From positions 62,001 through 126,000 of the forward strand of contig JAKBAM010000002.1 of NCBI GenBank assembly GCA_021809105.1: DNA of 64,000 nucleotides, read 5' to 3'. Below are positions 8,650-17,864 of the stretch, piece after piece; positions within the stretch are counted from its first letter, which is position 1; each line of letters opens with the position of its first letter. Below the pieces are notes generated by a model, which was not told the DNA's origin, made no database searches, and saw only the letters and a program-made list of their open reading frames with translations. The position numbers were made by a program, and so were the translations under genes. The DNA is from Actinomycetes bacterium. GTDB lineage: Bacteria; Actinomycetota; Acidimicrobiia; Acidimicrobiales; Palsa-688.

Positions 8650-10317
8650 TCAGGAGGGTCTCTCGGCGAGCTCCTCGCGACGCTGCTGGCGGAGGATGAA
8701 GCGCTGGACTTTCCCGCTCGGGGTCTTCGGCAGCTGCTCGACGAACACTATGTGGCGCGGGTAGGCGTGGGCAGCGAACTTCTGCTTCACGAGAGTCTGG
8801 AGCTCATTGACCAGGCCGTCATCGCCGACGCAGCCCTCGGCGAGCACAACGTGTGCCTCCAGGACCTCGCCGCGGACCTCGTCTGGTACGGCTATCGCCG
8901 CGCTCTCGGCAACTGAGGGATGCATTGCCAGCACCGACTCCACCTCGAAGGGACCGATTCGGTACCCGGCCATGATGATGATGTCATCGTCGCGCGACCG
9001 GAAGAAGAAGTCGCCGTCCTCGTCGACGCTCGCTGTATCGCCGGTGTAGTACCAACGGCCGTCGGGGCTGAACTTGCTAGCCGTCGCCTCCGGCGCCTCG
9101 TGGTAGCCGAAGAACCACGCCAGGGGGCTCTCCGACATGTCGACCGCGACCCGGCCGATGTCGCCGGTGTTGGCCGGTATGTCGGCGTCGGGCTCCAGGA
9201 CGTGCATTGACCAGCCGGGCATGGGTCGCCCCATGCTGGCCCGCTTGAGCGGTCGCCGGAGGGCCGGGTGGTGGTGGTTGTTGACGAGCATTCCGCCCTC
9301 GGTCTGGCCGTAATGGTCATGGACCGGCGTGCCGAGGACATCGATCGCCCATAGGTTGATCTCAGGGGTGAGGGGTTCGCCGGCGCTCGACGCGCAGCGC
9401 AGGGACAAGCCGCGCGGCGCGGGAGCGGACGAGGCCCGCAGGGACCGGTAGACGGTGGGGGCGGCGGCGAAGTTGGTGACCCCGTGCTGGCTCAACACGG
9501 CCCAGGTGAGCTCGGGGGAGAAGGGCGCGTCCAGCAGCAGCGATGGCACGCCCAGGGTGAGCGGCCCGAGGATGGCGTAGTACAGGCCGTAGGCCCATCC
9601 CGGGTCGGCGGCGTTCCAGAACACGTCGTCGCTTCTGAGGTCGAGGGCGTACTTCATGTAGGTCGCGAACGCGGCTAGGGCCTTTACCGGTGCTACGACC
9701 CCCTTGGGCGAGCCGGTGGTGCCGGAGGTGTAGATGTGGATGAGCCCGCCGTCGCCGCCGACCGATGCGGGCTGGACCCCGAGAGCCCGATCGGCTTCGA
9801 GGTCGCTGAGCAGGAGATCGCCCGTGCGGCCCGTGGCATCCCCGGCAACCACTACCTGCCAGGGAGCGGCGGCCGGGATGTCCTCGCCCGGGTCGAGCTT
9901 CGCCCGCTGCGAGGGGTCGCACACGATCAACTTCGCCCCGCTGCCCACCAGCCGGATGGCGATGGCGGGGGGAGCGAACGCGGTAAAGAGCGGCACCTGG
10001 ACCGCACCCGCGCGCCAGATGGCGAGGAGCACGGTTACGTAGTCGGCGCTCTTACCCATCAGCGTCGCGACCCGGTCGCCGGGTCGGATGCCCCGGGCAC
10101 GGAGGGCCGTGGCCACCCGCTCCGATCGATCCCGCAGCTCCCCATAGGTGAGCGTAGTGGACCGGAGGTCTCGGTCCACTACGGTGAACGCTACTCGGTC
10201 CGCTCGGTGGTCGTCGCAGAGCAGTCGGGCCACGCTCGCATCGGGCCCCCCGTAGCGCTCGAGGAGGAGGTCGACGTCCGAGGTGGGATCGGGTGATGGC
10301 GTGGATCCTGCACTCAT
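8650..10317 (-). CDS. Acyl-CoA synthetase, AMP-binding family (module copy 1)
   Basis: A 555-residue ANL-superfamily ligase. The P-loop IYTSGTTGSPKG is near residue 210, the HDHYGQTEGG A5-type motif near 320, TGDTASVDEDGDFF near 425, the hinge AGYRIGPFEVES near 455 and the catalytic Lys in KTPSGKVQR near 530. It adenylates a carboxylic acid and forms the CoA thioester; overall form resembles acetyl/medium-chain or benzoate-type ligases, and substrate is undetermined. ATG at 10317 has AAGGGGAA upstream. It is a clear paralogue of 35559-37202, and both lie beside a large alpha/beta hydrolase and an amidase. Confidence 0.92.
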   Translation of the reverse strand: MSAGSTPSPDPTSDVDLLLERYGGPDASVARLLCDDHRADRVAFTVVDRDLRSTTLTYGELRDRSERVATALRARGIRPGDRVATLMGKSADYVTVLLAIWRAGAVQVPLFTAFAPPAIAIRLVGSGAKLIVCDPSQRAKLDPGEDIPAAAPWQVVVAGDATGRTGDLLLSDLEADRALGVQPASVGGDGGLIHIYTSGTTGSPKGVVAPVKALAAFATYMKYALDLRSDDVFWNAADPGWAYGLYYAILGPLTLGVPSLLLDAPFSPELTWAVLSQHGVTNFAAAPTVYRSLRASSAPAPRGLSLRCASSAGEPLTPEINLWAIDVLGTPVHDHYGQTEGGMLVNNHHHPALRRPLKRASMGRPMPGWSMHVLEPDADIPANTGDIGRVAVDMSESPLAWFFGYHEAPEATASKFSPDGRWYYTGDTASVDEDGDFFFRSRDDDIIIMAGYRIGPFEVESVLAMHPSVAESAAIAVPDEVRGEVLEAHVVLAEGCVGDDGLVNELQTLVKQKFAAHAYPRHIVFVEQLPKTPSGKVQRFILRQQRREELAERPS

Positions 10318-10405
10318 TGCTTCCCCTTGCTCACTTCCAACGTTCATGGGTGTCATCGTCAGACTGGCGCTCTGCTGCGCCACCGCATCCCCTGCCGATT
10401 AGCCA

Positions 10406-10415
10406 TACGATCGTA
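10406..10415. promoter_or_regulatory. Perfect palindrome TACGATCGTA in a divergent promoter
   Basis: A 10-base perfect inverted repeat between the divergently transcribed acyl-CoA synthetase (start 10317) and large hydrolase (start 10557). The same pattern TACG-NN-CGTA occurs in the other divergent region at 61254-61263. A TATGCT hexamer at 10462-10467 could be a -10 element for the rightward gene. Operator function is an inference from symmetry and position. Confidence 0.4.
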
Positions 10416-10556
10416 GAACATAGTTGGTCTTCGCCCCACAGCGATGGCTGCCATGCTCTAGTATGCTTTACGGACGGCCAACAGACTATCAGTCCGGAAT
10501 TGGGAAGGCTGCAGAGGAACATGCGGTCGCGGTGGACTGGGGAGAGGGGAAGTTTG

Positions 10557-11930
10557 ATGACGGTGACAGTCACGCCAGCGACGCTGTACCGGCCGGAGTT
10601 CGTCGAGGGCTCGCAACCGTTCATTCCAGGGATGGGTCACCAAGGTCGCCTCAGCGACTTCGACTACATCGAGGAGGAGTGGTTCGCCACAGGCGAGGAG
10701 GACGGGCGCCCCTATGTGACCACGGTGCTCGTGCGGATCCCACGCGACGCCAGCCGCTTCAGCGGGACGGTCATAGTGGAGCCTCTGCATTTCTTTCCCA
10801 TATCGCCGGTCTTCAGCTTCACATCCGAGTACATCATGCGCTCTGGGCACGGCTGGGTCTGCGTGGGTTCGCAGAAGACATCAATCGACATCCATGTCAA
10901 GCCGTCGAACCCTCAACGCTACGGTTCTCTGCACATCGAGGCCGAGCCGCTCCCGCCCGAGGCGCACCATCTGGACCTTGGCACCCTGCCCGCGGACATC
11001 AGCAATACCCACCTGTGGTGGGAGCACCTGCCACGCCAGAACAGGGCTTCGCACGCCATCCTGGCCCAGGTAGGGGCAGCGATCAAGGCCAGTGCCGGCC
11101 CGCTCGCCGGGTTCGATGTCTCATGCGCCGTGCTGGTCGGCCATTCTGGCACCGGATACCTCGTGTCCAGGTACATACGGGAGGGGCACGACGCACTGCG
11201 CCGCGAGGATGGGTCCTCTGTCTACGACGGCTACTTCCCGTCGGGGTGGCCGACGTCGGCATTCGGCCCGTGTGACGTCCCGATAGTGCAGGTAGTCACC
11301 CAGGGTGACTACGCCGGCGACAACGTCACGTTCTTCCGTCCCGGTTTCGACGGGCTGGCCTATCGGCGGCCGGACAGTGACGAGTCGGGGGATCGCTTCC
11401 GCCTCTACGAGTTGGCCGGCGTCGCTCATACCTCGACCCAGTACCCACCGATCAACGACATTGAGTTTTTGAAGCAGATACAGAGCGGGATCATGGCGGA
11501 GGCGGGGATGCAGATGAGCGGTATGCCCTTCAACCAGCTCTTCCAGGTGGCACTGGACCATCTGGTGGGCTGGGCAGCGGAGGGCATTGCGCCACCACGC
11601 GCCGAGCGCCTCGAGATGGGGGCAGACGGCTGGTTCGTCAGGGATGAGCATGGCAACAGCGTGGGTGGGGTCCGGACCGCCCATCTCGACGTTCCCAGGG
11701 CGACCTACACCTCGAACACGATCTTGCCCGGCGGCCAGCCGGGCTTTGCCTCGTTCGGGTTCGAGGAGCCCTTCGACGCCGCGACGATGAAGCGTCTCTA
11801 CCAGAGTAGGGACTCTTATCTCCGGCGCTTCAATCTACGTCTTGACGAGCTCATCGGCCAGGGCTGGTTCCTGGCTGACGATGCCGAGGAGTTCCGCGCC
11901 GAAGCCGAGAAGATCGTCGTCCCGTTCTGA
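10557..11930 (+). CDS. Large alpha/beta hydrolase domain protein (PF20091-like), intact
   Basis: A 457-residue protein of a poorly characterised actinobacterial hydrolase family. The N-terminal FDYIEEEWFATGEEDGRPY and FSGTVIVEPLH segments, the nucleophile elbow VGHSGTG near residue 196, the catalytic His in LAGVAHTST near 290 and a C-terminal helical FDAATMKRLYQ...FNLRLDELIGQGW tail are all present. ATG at 10557 has GGAGAGGGGA in front. The function within this family is not known to me; ester or lactone cleavage is likely. It is followed after 89 bases by an amidase, the same order as in the 34754-32834 module. This copy is the reference for judging the core-deleted relatives at 15915-16654 and 34221-34754. 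Confidence 0.8.
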   Translation: MTVTVTPATLYRPEFVEGSQPFIPGMGHQGRLSDFDYIEEEWFATGEEDGRPYVTTVLVRIPRDASRFSGTVIVEPLHFFPISPVFSFTSEYIMRSGHGWVCVGSQKTSIDIHVKPSNPQRYGSLHIEAEPLPPEAHHLDLGTLPADISNTHLWWEHLPRQNRASHAILAQVGAAIKASAGPLAGFDVSCAVLVGHSGTGYLVSRYIREGHDALRREDGSSVYDGYFPSGWPTSAFGPCDVPIVQVVTQGDYAGDNVTFFRPGFDGLAYRRPDSDESGDRFRLYELAGVAHTSTQYPPINDIEFLKQIQSGIMAEAGMQMSGMPFNQLFQVALDHLVGWAAEGIAPPRAERLEMGADGWFVRDEHGNSVGGVRTAHLDVPRATYTSNTILPGGQPGFASFGFEEPFDAATMKRLYQSRDSYLRRFNLRLDELIGQGWFLADDAEEFRAEAEKIVVPF

Positions 11931-12019
11931 CCCGGATCCTAGCCCACATTCTTTTAGTCCCAGGCTGGTTCGCAATTGTTTGATGGTATGGCGCAGCAAC
12001 CGAAACCGTGGAGGATGAT

Positions 12020-13381
12020 ATGGCCGACGAGCTGACATGGGCGCCTGCATGGCGGATCAGCGAGCTGATCCGGGCGAAGGAGGTGTCGCCGGTGGAAGTG
12101 CTCGATCATTTCCTCGGTCGGATCGAGCAGCACCAAGGGCTGCTTCGCGCCTTCGACCATCTCGATGAGGGCCGCGCCCGGCGGGATGCGAAGGTGGCCG
12201 AGGTCGCCGTCGCATCGGGGGATGAGCTTGGCCTCCTTCATGGGATCCCGATGGCTGTCAAGGGTCACCTCGACATCGAGGGCCTCCCCCAGACGATGCC
12301 GTTCGGCAACGGCATCGCGGAGCACGACGACCTGACGGTCGAGCGGTTGCGCGAGGCCGGAGCGGTGATCGTGGGACACACCGGGATGCCGGTCTACTCC
12401 AGCGACGGTAGTTTCGACTACGAAGCAACCGCCCGCAACCCGTGGGATCCGTCTCGCACCCCTGGAATATCTAGCGCCGGTAGTGCAGCTGCGGTGGCCG
12501 CCGGTCTGTTGCCGATGGCTATTGGCTCCGACGGCGGTGGCTCGACGCGCCTTCCGGCCGCTTACACGAGCCTGGTTGGCGTCCATCCGACCGGAGGCAT
12601 GGTTCCGTGGATGGGTGCCTTGGCGACGAGCGCAACCTCGACCATCGGGCCCATCGCGCGCGATGTGCTCGACGCCGCCACTGTGTTGGCGGTGATCGCT
12701 GGACCTGACGGGCGTGACGAGATCGGACTTCCGCTCGACCTCCCCGATCCCCGCAGCGAACTAGACCGCGGCATCGAGGGCCTCAGGCTGGCGTGGACCG
12801 ATGACTTCGGCTTCGCTCTCGACTACTCCGTCGAGGAGAGCCCCCGGGTCATCAGCCACATACGAGAGGCCGCCTTGGCCTTGAACGACATGGGTGCCAC
12901 CGTCGAGCCCACCGACGAGCAGTGGGAGGATTACGCCATCGTGATGCATGCCAACTTCGCCGCCGCGGGCGTGGCCAGCATGGGCCTCGGAGCCAGCGGT
13001 GACGTAGGCGAACTTCGCCGATCGGCGACCGCAGTGCGCCAACGGAACTGGCTACGATTTCGAAAGCTTTTCGGCCAGTACGACTTGCTGCTGTCCCCGA
13101 CTATCCACAGTGTGGCCCCGCCTATAGAGGTATTCGCCACGCGCATCCCCTCCGGGATGTCGCTCGTGGAGGGCGGTCCGGGACCGATGAGCTACTCAGT
13201 TTATACGGCCCAGTTCAACGTGCTGAGGTTCCCGGCAGTCTCGGTCCCGTGCGGTTTCGTCGACGGGTTGCCCGTCGGCATGCAGATCGTCGGATTCCCC
13301 GGGAGCGATGCGAAGATCCTCCGCCTCGCTCGAGCGTTTCGTCATGCCTTCCCCCACGACGCGCGGCCTACGATCAGCTGA
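12020..13381 (+). CDS. Amidase signature family protein (module copy 1)
   Basis: A 453-residue amidase. The Ser-cisSer-Lys machinery is visible: Lys in PMAVKGHLD near residue 82, the first Ser region in [15 protein letters not shown] near 155 and the nucleophile region [13 protein letters not shown] near 175. The C-terminal [22 protein letters not shown] block is also typical. It hydrolyses a C-N bond of an amide. ATG at 12020 is used because GGAGGA stands five bases upstream and its N-terminus then aligns with the paralogue at 32834-34210 ([12 protein letters not shown] versus [12 protein letters not shown]). The first Ser-loop reads SSAGS instead of the common SSGGS, a mild change. Confidence 0.92.
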   Translation: MADELTWAPAWRISELIRAKEVSPVEVLDHFLGRIEQHQGLLRAFDHLDEGRARRDAKVAEVAVASGDELGLLHGIPMAVKGHLDIEGLPQTMPFGNGIAEHDDLTVERLREAGAVIVGHTGMPVYSSDGSFDYEATARNPWDPSRTPGISSAGSAAAVAAGLLPMAIGSDGGGSTRLPAAYTSLVGVHPTGGMVPWMGALATSATSTIGPIARDVLDAATVLAVIAGPDGRDEIGLPLDLPDPRSELDRGIEGLRLAWTDDFGFALDYSVEESPRVISHIREAALALNDMGATVEPTDEQWEDYAIVMHANFAAAGVASMGLGASGDVGELRRSATAVRQRNWLRFRKLFGQYDLLLSPTIHSVAPPIEVFATRIPSGMSLVEGGPGPMSYSVYTAQFNVLRFPAVSVPCGFVDGLPVGMQIVGFPGSDAKILRLARAFRHAFPHDARPTIS

Positions 13382-13462
13382 AGACCGCTCGGCCCCGGCC
13401 ACGCACTTGACTTCCAGGCCGAAACCTCCTGGAGGATCGTCGAGCGTGATAGCGATGGGAGG

Positions 13463-13790
13463 GTGGGTCAGGTGTTCGACGAGATTGACCTGATCGTCGA
13501 GAGGGATCTGATGGTCGCGATGCGGGATGGGGCGGCCCTGCGTACTGACGTGTACCGGCCGCCGGGGCCAGGTCCGTTTCCTGTGGTGGTGAGCCGCACC
13601 GCTTACGCGCTCAGGGGCCGTCCGGTGACTGTCGGTCTGGCCGAGCAGGCGAAGTTGCTGGCGAGGCAGGGGTACGTGGCCATCATGCAGAATTGCCGGG
13701 GCCGGTTCGGCTCGGAGGGCGAGTTCCACCCAGGTCTGTGCGACATCGAGGACGGGTACGACACGATCGAGGTGATTGTGGGGGAGCGGG
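13463..13790 (+). pseudogene. N-terminal stump of a CocE/NonD family hydrolase
   Basis: The reading frame starts like the intact CocE proteins at 25145 and 47395: MVAMRDGAALRTDVYRP, then GPGPFPVVVSRTAYA, CRGRFGSEGEFHPG and EDGYDTIE. Homology stops at about base 13780, just before the segment that would carry the nucleophile elbow (GASYGG in the intact copies). The open frame continues without family resemblance and runs antisense into the GH43 gene. About 110 of roughly 580 residues remain, so the product cannot be an active hydrolase. The 200 bases from 13791 to 14000 hold nothing I recognise. Confidence 0.75.
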
Positions 13791-14000
13791 GGGGATATCG
13801 TGTTGGACCCGGTTGGGCGGCGGCCGAGTCGACGAAAGTATGTGTTCGCTGGCTCCAGAGGCTAGGCTCCCGGCTTTCCTCGCTGGAACGCCCGACGAGC
13901 ATCGCTCGGCCGCAAGGCCATCCCGACGATGTACTTGCGCACTGGGGGGTCACTCTCTTCTCGCCCTACTGCGTCCCCTCCGATCGGAGGCCTCAAGCCC

Positions 14001-15527
14001 CTAGCTGTCCGCGTTCGAGTCGAGATCGGACAGTTCGAACCAGTCGAATGACGCTTCCCCGCCGACCGAGTAAAGCCCGATCACTCGCCCGATGTATCCA
14101 GTCGCAACCTCGCTGGAAAGGAAGCGGCCATCTAGCTCGGCCAAGACCAGGAAGGACCCGTCGGTCTGCTCGAAGCCCAGATGCACCAGATCCGGCCCAT
14201 CCGTCTTTCCGGCGGCCTCGTGGGTTTCGAGCCTGAGCACCAAAGGCGACGTCGGCGCCGGGGCCTCGGCAACGATGCTGGTGAGCGGCCCAATGCGCGC
14301 CCGAACGATGACCAAGTCCGAGGCCACCGCCACCTCGTAGTGAGCACCCTCGTGCATCCGGATGGCGAGGCCGGCCTCGGCGGCATCGGCGACATCGACC
14401 CGGGTGCGCGCTCGGCATTCAAGGTACTTCTGGCGACGCCCCACGAAGACCGGTCGGAGGTCATCCATATCTCCCCTGGCACCGCGTAGGGTCAGCCACC
14501 CGGGCCGCTCCGTGAGGGACGCGGCGTCGCCTAGCGGGCCCCGCACCGAAACATACTCTGGGCTGAGGATCGGCGCATCGAAATCGTCCAGTACAACTGC
14601 CGGCGTAAGAATGTAAGGACCCGGGGGTCGCGTCGGCATGACGAGATCTAGCGCGCGGGGCGCCGGCCAGCCGTCCAGCCAATCGACCGGGACCAGGAAG
14701 GTCTCCCGGCCGAGAACGTGGAACATGGGGGACCGACCCTTTGGGCGGACGCCCAACAGAACCATCCACCAGGAGCCGTCATCGGCCTCGACCAGGTCCG
14801 CATGACCGGTGTTCTGTATAGGGCGATCGGTGCTGCGGTGACTGAGGATCGGGTTAGCCGGACAGCCTTCCCAGGGGCCCTGCGGCGTCGGCCCACGAGC
14901 GATCGAGACGCAGTGCCCGCGCTCAGTGCCTCCCTCAGCGATTACCAGGTACCACCACTCGTCGCGGCAAAACACGTGGGGAGCCTCGGGAGCGAGAAGC
15001 CCGGTGCCCGACCACGTCAAATCCGGGCCTTCGATCACCGAGCCGGTCTGGTCGTCGATCCGTGCCCGTCGGATGCCGAAAGCGGAGAAGTGTACCCAGC
15101 AGGCTCCGTCCTCATCCCAACAGAGGTCGGGGTCGATGCCCTGGATGTCCACCTTCACCGGGTCGGACCAAGGCCCAGCGGGGTCGTCGGCGGTGACTAT
15201 GAAAGCGACAAGATCGCTGTCCCGGAACACGGTTGTTATCAGCCAGAGGCGACCCTGGTGAGAGCGGATAGTCGGCGCGTATATGCCCCGGGACGACGAT
15301 GTCGTCGGAACCAGCTTCAGCTGAGACTCACGCGTAAGTGCGTTTCCTACGTGAGCCCAGGTCACCAGATCGGTTGATGTTAGAATCGGTACGCCGGGGA
15401 AGTAGGTGAACGACGAGGTCGCCAGCACGTAACCGTCTCCCCATCGACAAACGCTCGGGTCCGGATAAAAGCCCGGGACGACTGGGTTGCGGTAGCAGTC
15501 ATCCTGCACCGGTGTCTCGGGCGGCAT
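14001..15527 (-). CDS. Glycoside hydrolase family 43 protein (beta-xylosidase/arabinofuranosidase type)
   Basis: A 508-residue five-bladed propeller glycosidase with a C-terminal beta-sandwich. Catalytic candidates are the Asp of GFYPDPSVCRW near residue 24, the Asp of IDPDLCWDEDG near 140 and the Glu of LLAPEAPHVF near 190. The C-terminal half (VSVRGPLGD ... LTLRGARG) resembles the GH43 C2 concanavalin-like domain. No signal peptide is apparent. It should cleave xylosyl or arabinosyl residues from oligosaccharides or glycosides. ATG at 15527 is preferred: AGGA lies nine bases upstream, whereas ATG at 15536 abuts that site. It is an intact gene between two broken ones. Confidence 0.85.
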   Translation of the reverse strand: MPPETPVQDDCYRNPVVPGFYPDPSVCRWGDGYVLATSSFTYFPGVPILTSTDLVTWAHVGNALTRESQLKLVPTTSSSRGIYAPTIRSHQGRLWLITTVFRDSDLVAFIVTADDPAGPWSDPVKVDIQGIDPDLCWDEDGACWVHFSAFGIRRARIDDQTGSVIEGPDLTWSGTGLLAPEAPHVFCRDEWWYLVIAEGGTERGHCVSIARGPTPQGPWEGCPANPILSHRSTDRPIQNTGHADLVEADDGSWWMVLLGVRPKGRSPMFHVLGRETFLVPVDWLDGWPAPRALDLVMPTRPPGPYILTPAVVLDDFDAPILSPEYVSVRGPLGDAASLTERPGWLTLRGARGDMDDLRPVFVGRRQKYLECRARTRVDVADAAEAGLAIRMHEGAHYEVAVASDLVIVRARIGPLTSIVAEAPAPTSPLVLRLETHEAAGKTDGPDLVHLGFEQTDGSFLVLAELDGRFLSSEVATGYIGRVIGLYSVGGEASFDWFELSDLDSNADS

Positions 15528-15914
15528 ATCAATCATTCCTGACTGTGGGGAGTAGCGAGAAATATAACAAAGCCGGTGGCAGGGGGGCGGTGATGAGGTG
15601 CGGAAGTTCCGACGGATCTGACGCGTAAGAGTTGCACGCGCGGCGTAGAGCGATGCCGCAGAGATCACGACGAGGGCCCTCGAGCGGTTCTGCGAGGGAT
15701 GCGTCCGTTATTGGATGAGCATCAGCGCCGGATTCTGTTGGGGGTGTCGGCGGAGATGCTGGGTCCCGCCCAAACGCCGACCCCGCTTGGCCCTCAGTTG
15801 TTCCTGGCGGCACCGGGTCGAACAAGAGCAGGCCGAGGCGCTGGATCGGGTTGAACGGCCTCGCGTGGGGGGCTAACGCCGCCGCCTCCCGGGGAGGGTC
15901 CGGTTCCTCACAGT
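15528..15914. other. Intergenic stretch without a recognisable gene
   Basis: An open frame on the minus strand covers most of this interval, but its product is Pro/Ala/Arg-rich, has no ribosome site that I can see and resembles no family known to me. The interval lies between the GH43 start and the end of a core-deleted hydrolase and may hold further decayed sequence. Confidence 0.4.
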
Positions 15915-16654
15915 TCAAAGCGGCGCCATTTCGGCTTCTTCCTGTTGCAGCCTGTCGCCATCTACAGCCAAAATCCAGCCGCCTTTGATCGTCGCGGCAA
16001 TGCTTTGGTTGAAGCGGTGGAGATAGTTGGCGCGCGTCCCGTAGAGCTGCTGTAGTTGCTCGAGTGTGAACGGCACCTCGACGCGGACGAGGTTGCGTAC
16101 GTAGCGCGTCGCGACATGGCGGGCGGTCGGAACATCGACATAGGGTGACCGCACTCCGCCCTTGGCGTTGCCAAATTCGTCCGTCACGAACGCGCCGTTC
16201 GCGATCTTGATGGCGGCTGCGTGTGGCGGGACCACGCCTATCGTCACCCAGTCCACGAGGCGGACGAACGCTGCGTGACTGAACGGGGCAGACGGAAACT
16301 GACTCAGCCGTTCGCCCGGTTCCAGAGTGACGCCGAGCTGGGGGATGCCACTGACATCGCGCAGGCCCCGGGTTGGCAGGTGCGGGCAGGCGGTCACTTG
16401 GTAACAGCGGCAGCGGTCGTCGGTCTTGTCGGTGTCGGGCCGCGCCGCTGTATTGCTCGGATTAGCAGGGAGGTCGTATAAGGCTGCCCGTCGAGCGCGC
16501 CTGAGATGAAGTACTCCTCTTCGACGTAGCCATGATCCCGCAGGAGATCGGACACCGGCGGATCGGACAGCCCCACCGGCGATGCTGCGCCGCCGGAAGG
16601 CTTGCCAGACTCGGCCGTCACAGGGATCGGTCCCGCTACCTTCAGGATTCCCAC
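15915..16654 (-). pseudogene. Core-deleted remnant of a PF20091-like alpha/beta hydrolase
   Basis: Reading leftward, a GTG at 16654 with GGAGG upstream opens a normal family N-terminus (VAGPIPVTAES, HGYVEEEYFISGALDGQPYTTSLLIR) that ends near 16445. After a short junk segment and a frame change, a family C-terminus follows from about 16390 (FVRLVDWV, FVTDEFGNAKGGVRSPYVDVPTA, NYLHRFNQSIAATIKGGW) to the stop at 15915. The roughly 200-250 residues in between, which should hold the nucleophile Ser elbow and the His loop, are missing. It is the second of three members of this family here that are near the intact amidase module and one of two lacking the core. Confidence 0.8.
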
Positions 16655-16832
16655 GCCTCCATCCCGTTCGTCAGAACCTTGCTCCCCCTGAGCAGGTGGG
16701 TGCCATCCTACAAGGTGGCCGAAGGCGCTGTACGAGAGCGAATTCGCACGACCGACGGATCCCTGAAGAGGGCACGCGCCTGCCCGCTCAATGGGACGTC
16801 CCGACGAAGCGGCGTAGCGAGGTGTTTGGCAG

Positions 16833-16853
16833 TTGCACAAGATGCCCGTGCAA
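16833..16853. promoter_or_regulatory. Inverted repeat TTGCAC-N9-GTGCAA upstream of tetR-type gene
   Basis: Two perfect six-base arms with a nine-base spacer end 11 bases before the TetR-family start at 16865. A TAGTAT hexamer at 16859-16864 lies directly downstream and could be the -10 element. The position is what one expects for an autoregulatory operator; binding is an inference. Confidence 0.4.
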
Positions 16854-16864
16854 TCGCCTAGTAT

Positions 16865-17491
16865 GTGTTTGTGCCGTCGGCAACCAGGCCACCCACGACG
16901 CGGGCGCTTCTCCTCGACGCCGCGGAACGACTCCTCCTCCGGGAGGGCTACGCCGCGGTTACGTCGCGTCGAGTGGCCGCCGAGGCTGGCGTGAAGGCCC
17001 AGCTTGTGCACTACTACTTCGGCTCCATGGACGACCTCTTCCTGGATATGTACCGGCGGCGGTTCCAGGAAGGTTGCGAGCGATTGCGCTCGGCGATGGA
17101 GGTGCACCCGTCGCTGCGAACGGTGTGGCGTTTCGGTGTCGATCGGTTCGGGCTCGCGTTCAGCCTGGAGTTCGTGGCGTTGGCGAACCACCGCAAGGCG
17201 ATCCGCGACGAGATCAGCTGGAGCGCCGAGCGCTTTCGGGACCTGCAGCTCGACGCCATCGCGACGATCCTGCGCGATCGTGGCATCTCGCCTGAGGTGT
17301 GCCCGCCCGTCGTGGTGCTGCTGGCGATGTCGGGCGTCAGCCAGACAATCGCTATAGAGGAGGCGCTTGGCATCACCTCAGGCCATGAGGAAATGGTGCA
17401 GTTCGTCGAGCGGTGGATCGACCAGGCGGAGCGCGACTTCCCCGCATTGGCCGGCTTCGGCGGCCGAAGCGGTCACAGGCACAACGAATGA
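16865..17491 (+). CDS. TetR/AcrR-family transcriptional regulator
   Basis: A 208-residue regulator. The N-terminal helix-turn-helix is clear: LLLREGYAAVTSRRVAAEAGVKAQLVHYYFGSMDDLF (residues about 23-60; the recognition helix is AQLVHYYF). The rest is the alpha-helical ligand domain. TetR proteins repress nearby genes and release DNA on binding a small ligand. Start is GTG at 16865 or the in-frame GTG at 16871; no good ribosome site is present, so a short leader or leaderless transcript is possible. It overlaps by four bases the region of the broken SDR and is divergent from the broken hydrolase, so its original targets may have decayed. Confidence 0.88.
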   Translation: MFVPSATRPPTTRALLLDAAERLLLREGYAAVTSRRVAAEAGVKAQLVHYYFGSMDDLFLDMYRRRFQEGCERLRSAMEVHPSLRTVWRFGVDRFGLAFSLEFVALANHRKAIRDEISWSAERFRDLQLDAIATILRDRGISPEVCPPVVVLLAMSGVSQTIAIEEALGITSGHEEMVQFVERWIDQAERDFPALAGFGGRSGHRHNE

Positions 17492-17507
17492 CACGACGGG
17501 GGCACGA

Positions 17508-17851
17508 ACGGGAAAGTTCGAGGTCCAGGTGGCGCTCATCACGGGCACCGGGTCCTGCATGGGCAAAGCGTCGGCGAAGGTGTTCGTGCGCCAGGGCGCC
17601 TGTGCCGTCGTTGCGGACATCAACGGGGCCGCACAGGACGCGGCTAAGGAGCGGGGTAACGCCGCGCTGGCACTGCACTTTGGACGTCCGCCCGACGCGT
17701 TCTTCAGTCACGCCAGCGCCATATCCCCGGGTTAGGTCCTCAGCGAGGAGATGGGCACCGGCCTGGACCGGATGCGCGACGGGATCGAGCCGAGGTCACC
17801 AATGGTGCCGTCATGACCGTCGACGGTGGCTACGGCATCCGGTTCGCGTGA
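17508..17851 (+). pseudogene. Core-deleted SDR-family dehydrogenase remnant
   Basis: The first part encodes an SDR N-terminus in one frame: VALITGTGSCMGKASAKVFVRQGACAVVADI, covering the Rossmann Gly motif. The last 20 codons, in a different frame (from about 17792), encode a typical SDR C-terminus, NGAVMTVDGGYGIRFA, ending at a TGA at 17851. About 170 residues between them, including the catalytic Ser-Tyr-Lys region, are gone. Intact SDRs for comparison are at 1368, 45748 and 58955. The next gene starts 13 bases later, so the original operon order tetR-SDR-isomerase is still visible. Confidence 0.78.
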
Positions 17852-17864
17852 GGCGGGCGGCCTG

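Noticed and set aside
15529-15918. Minus-strand open frame of 129 codons beside the GH43 start
   Set aside because: No ribosome site, low-complexity Pro/Ala/Arg composition and no family likeness; treated as gene-free.
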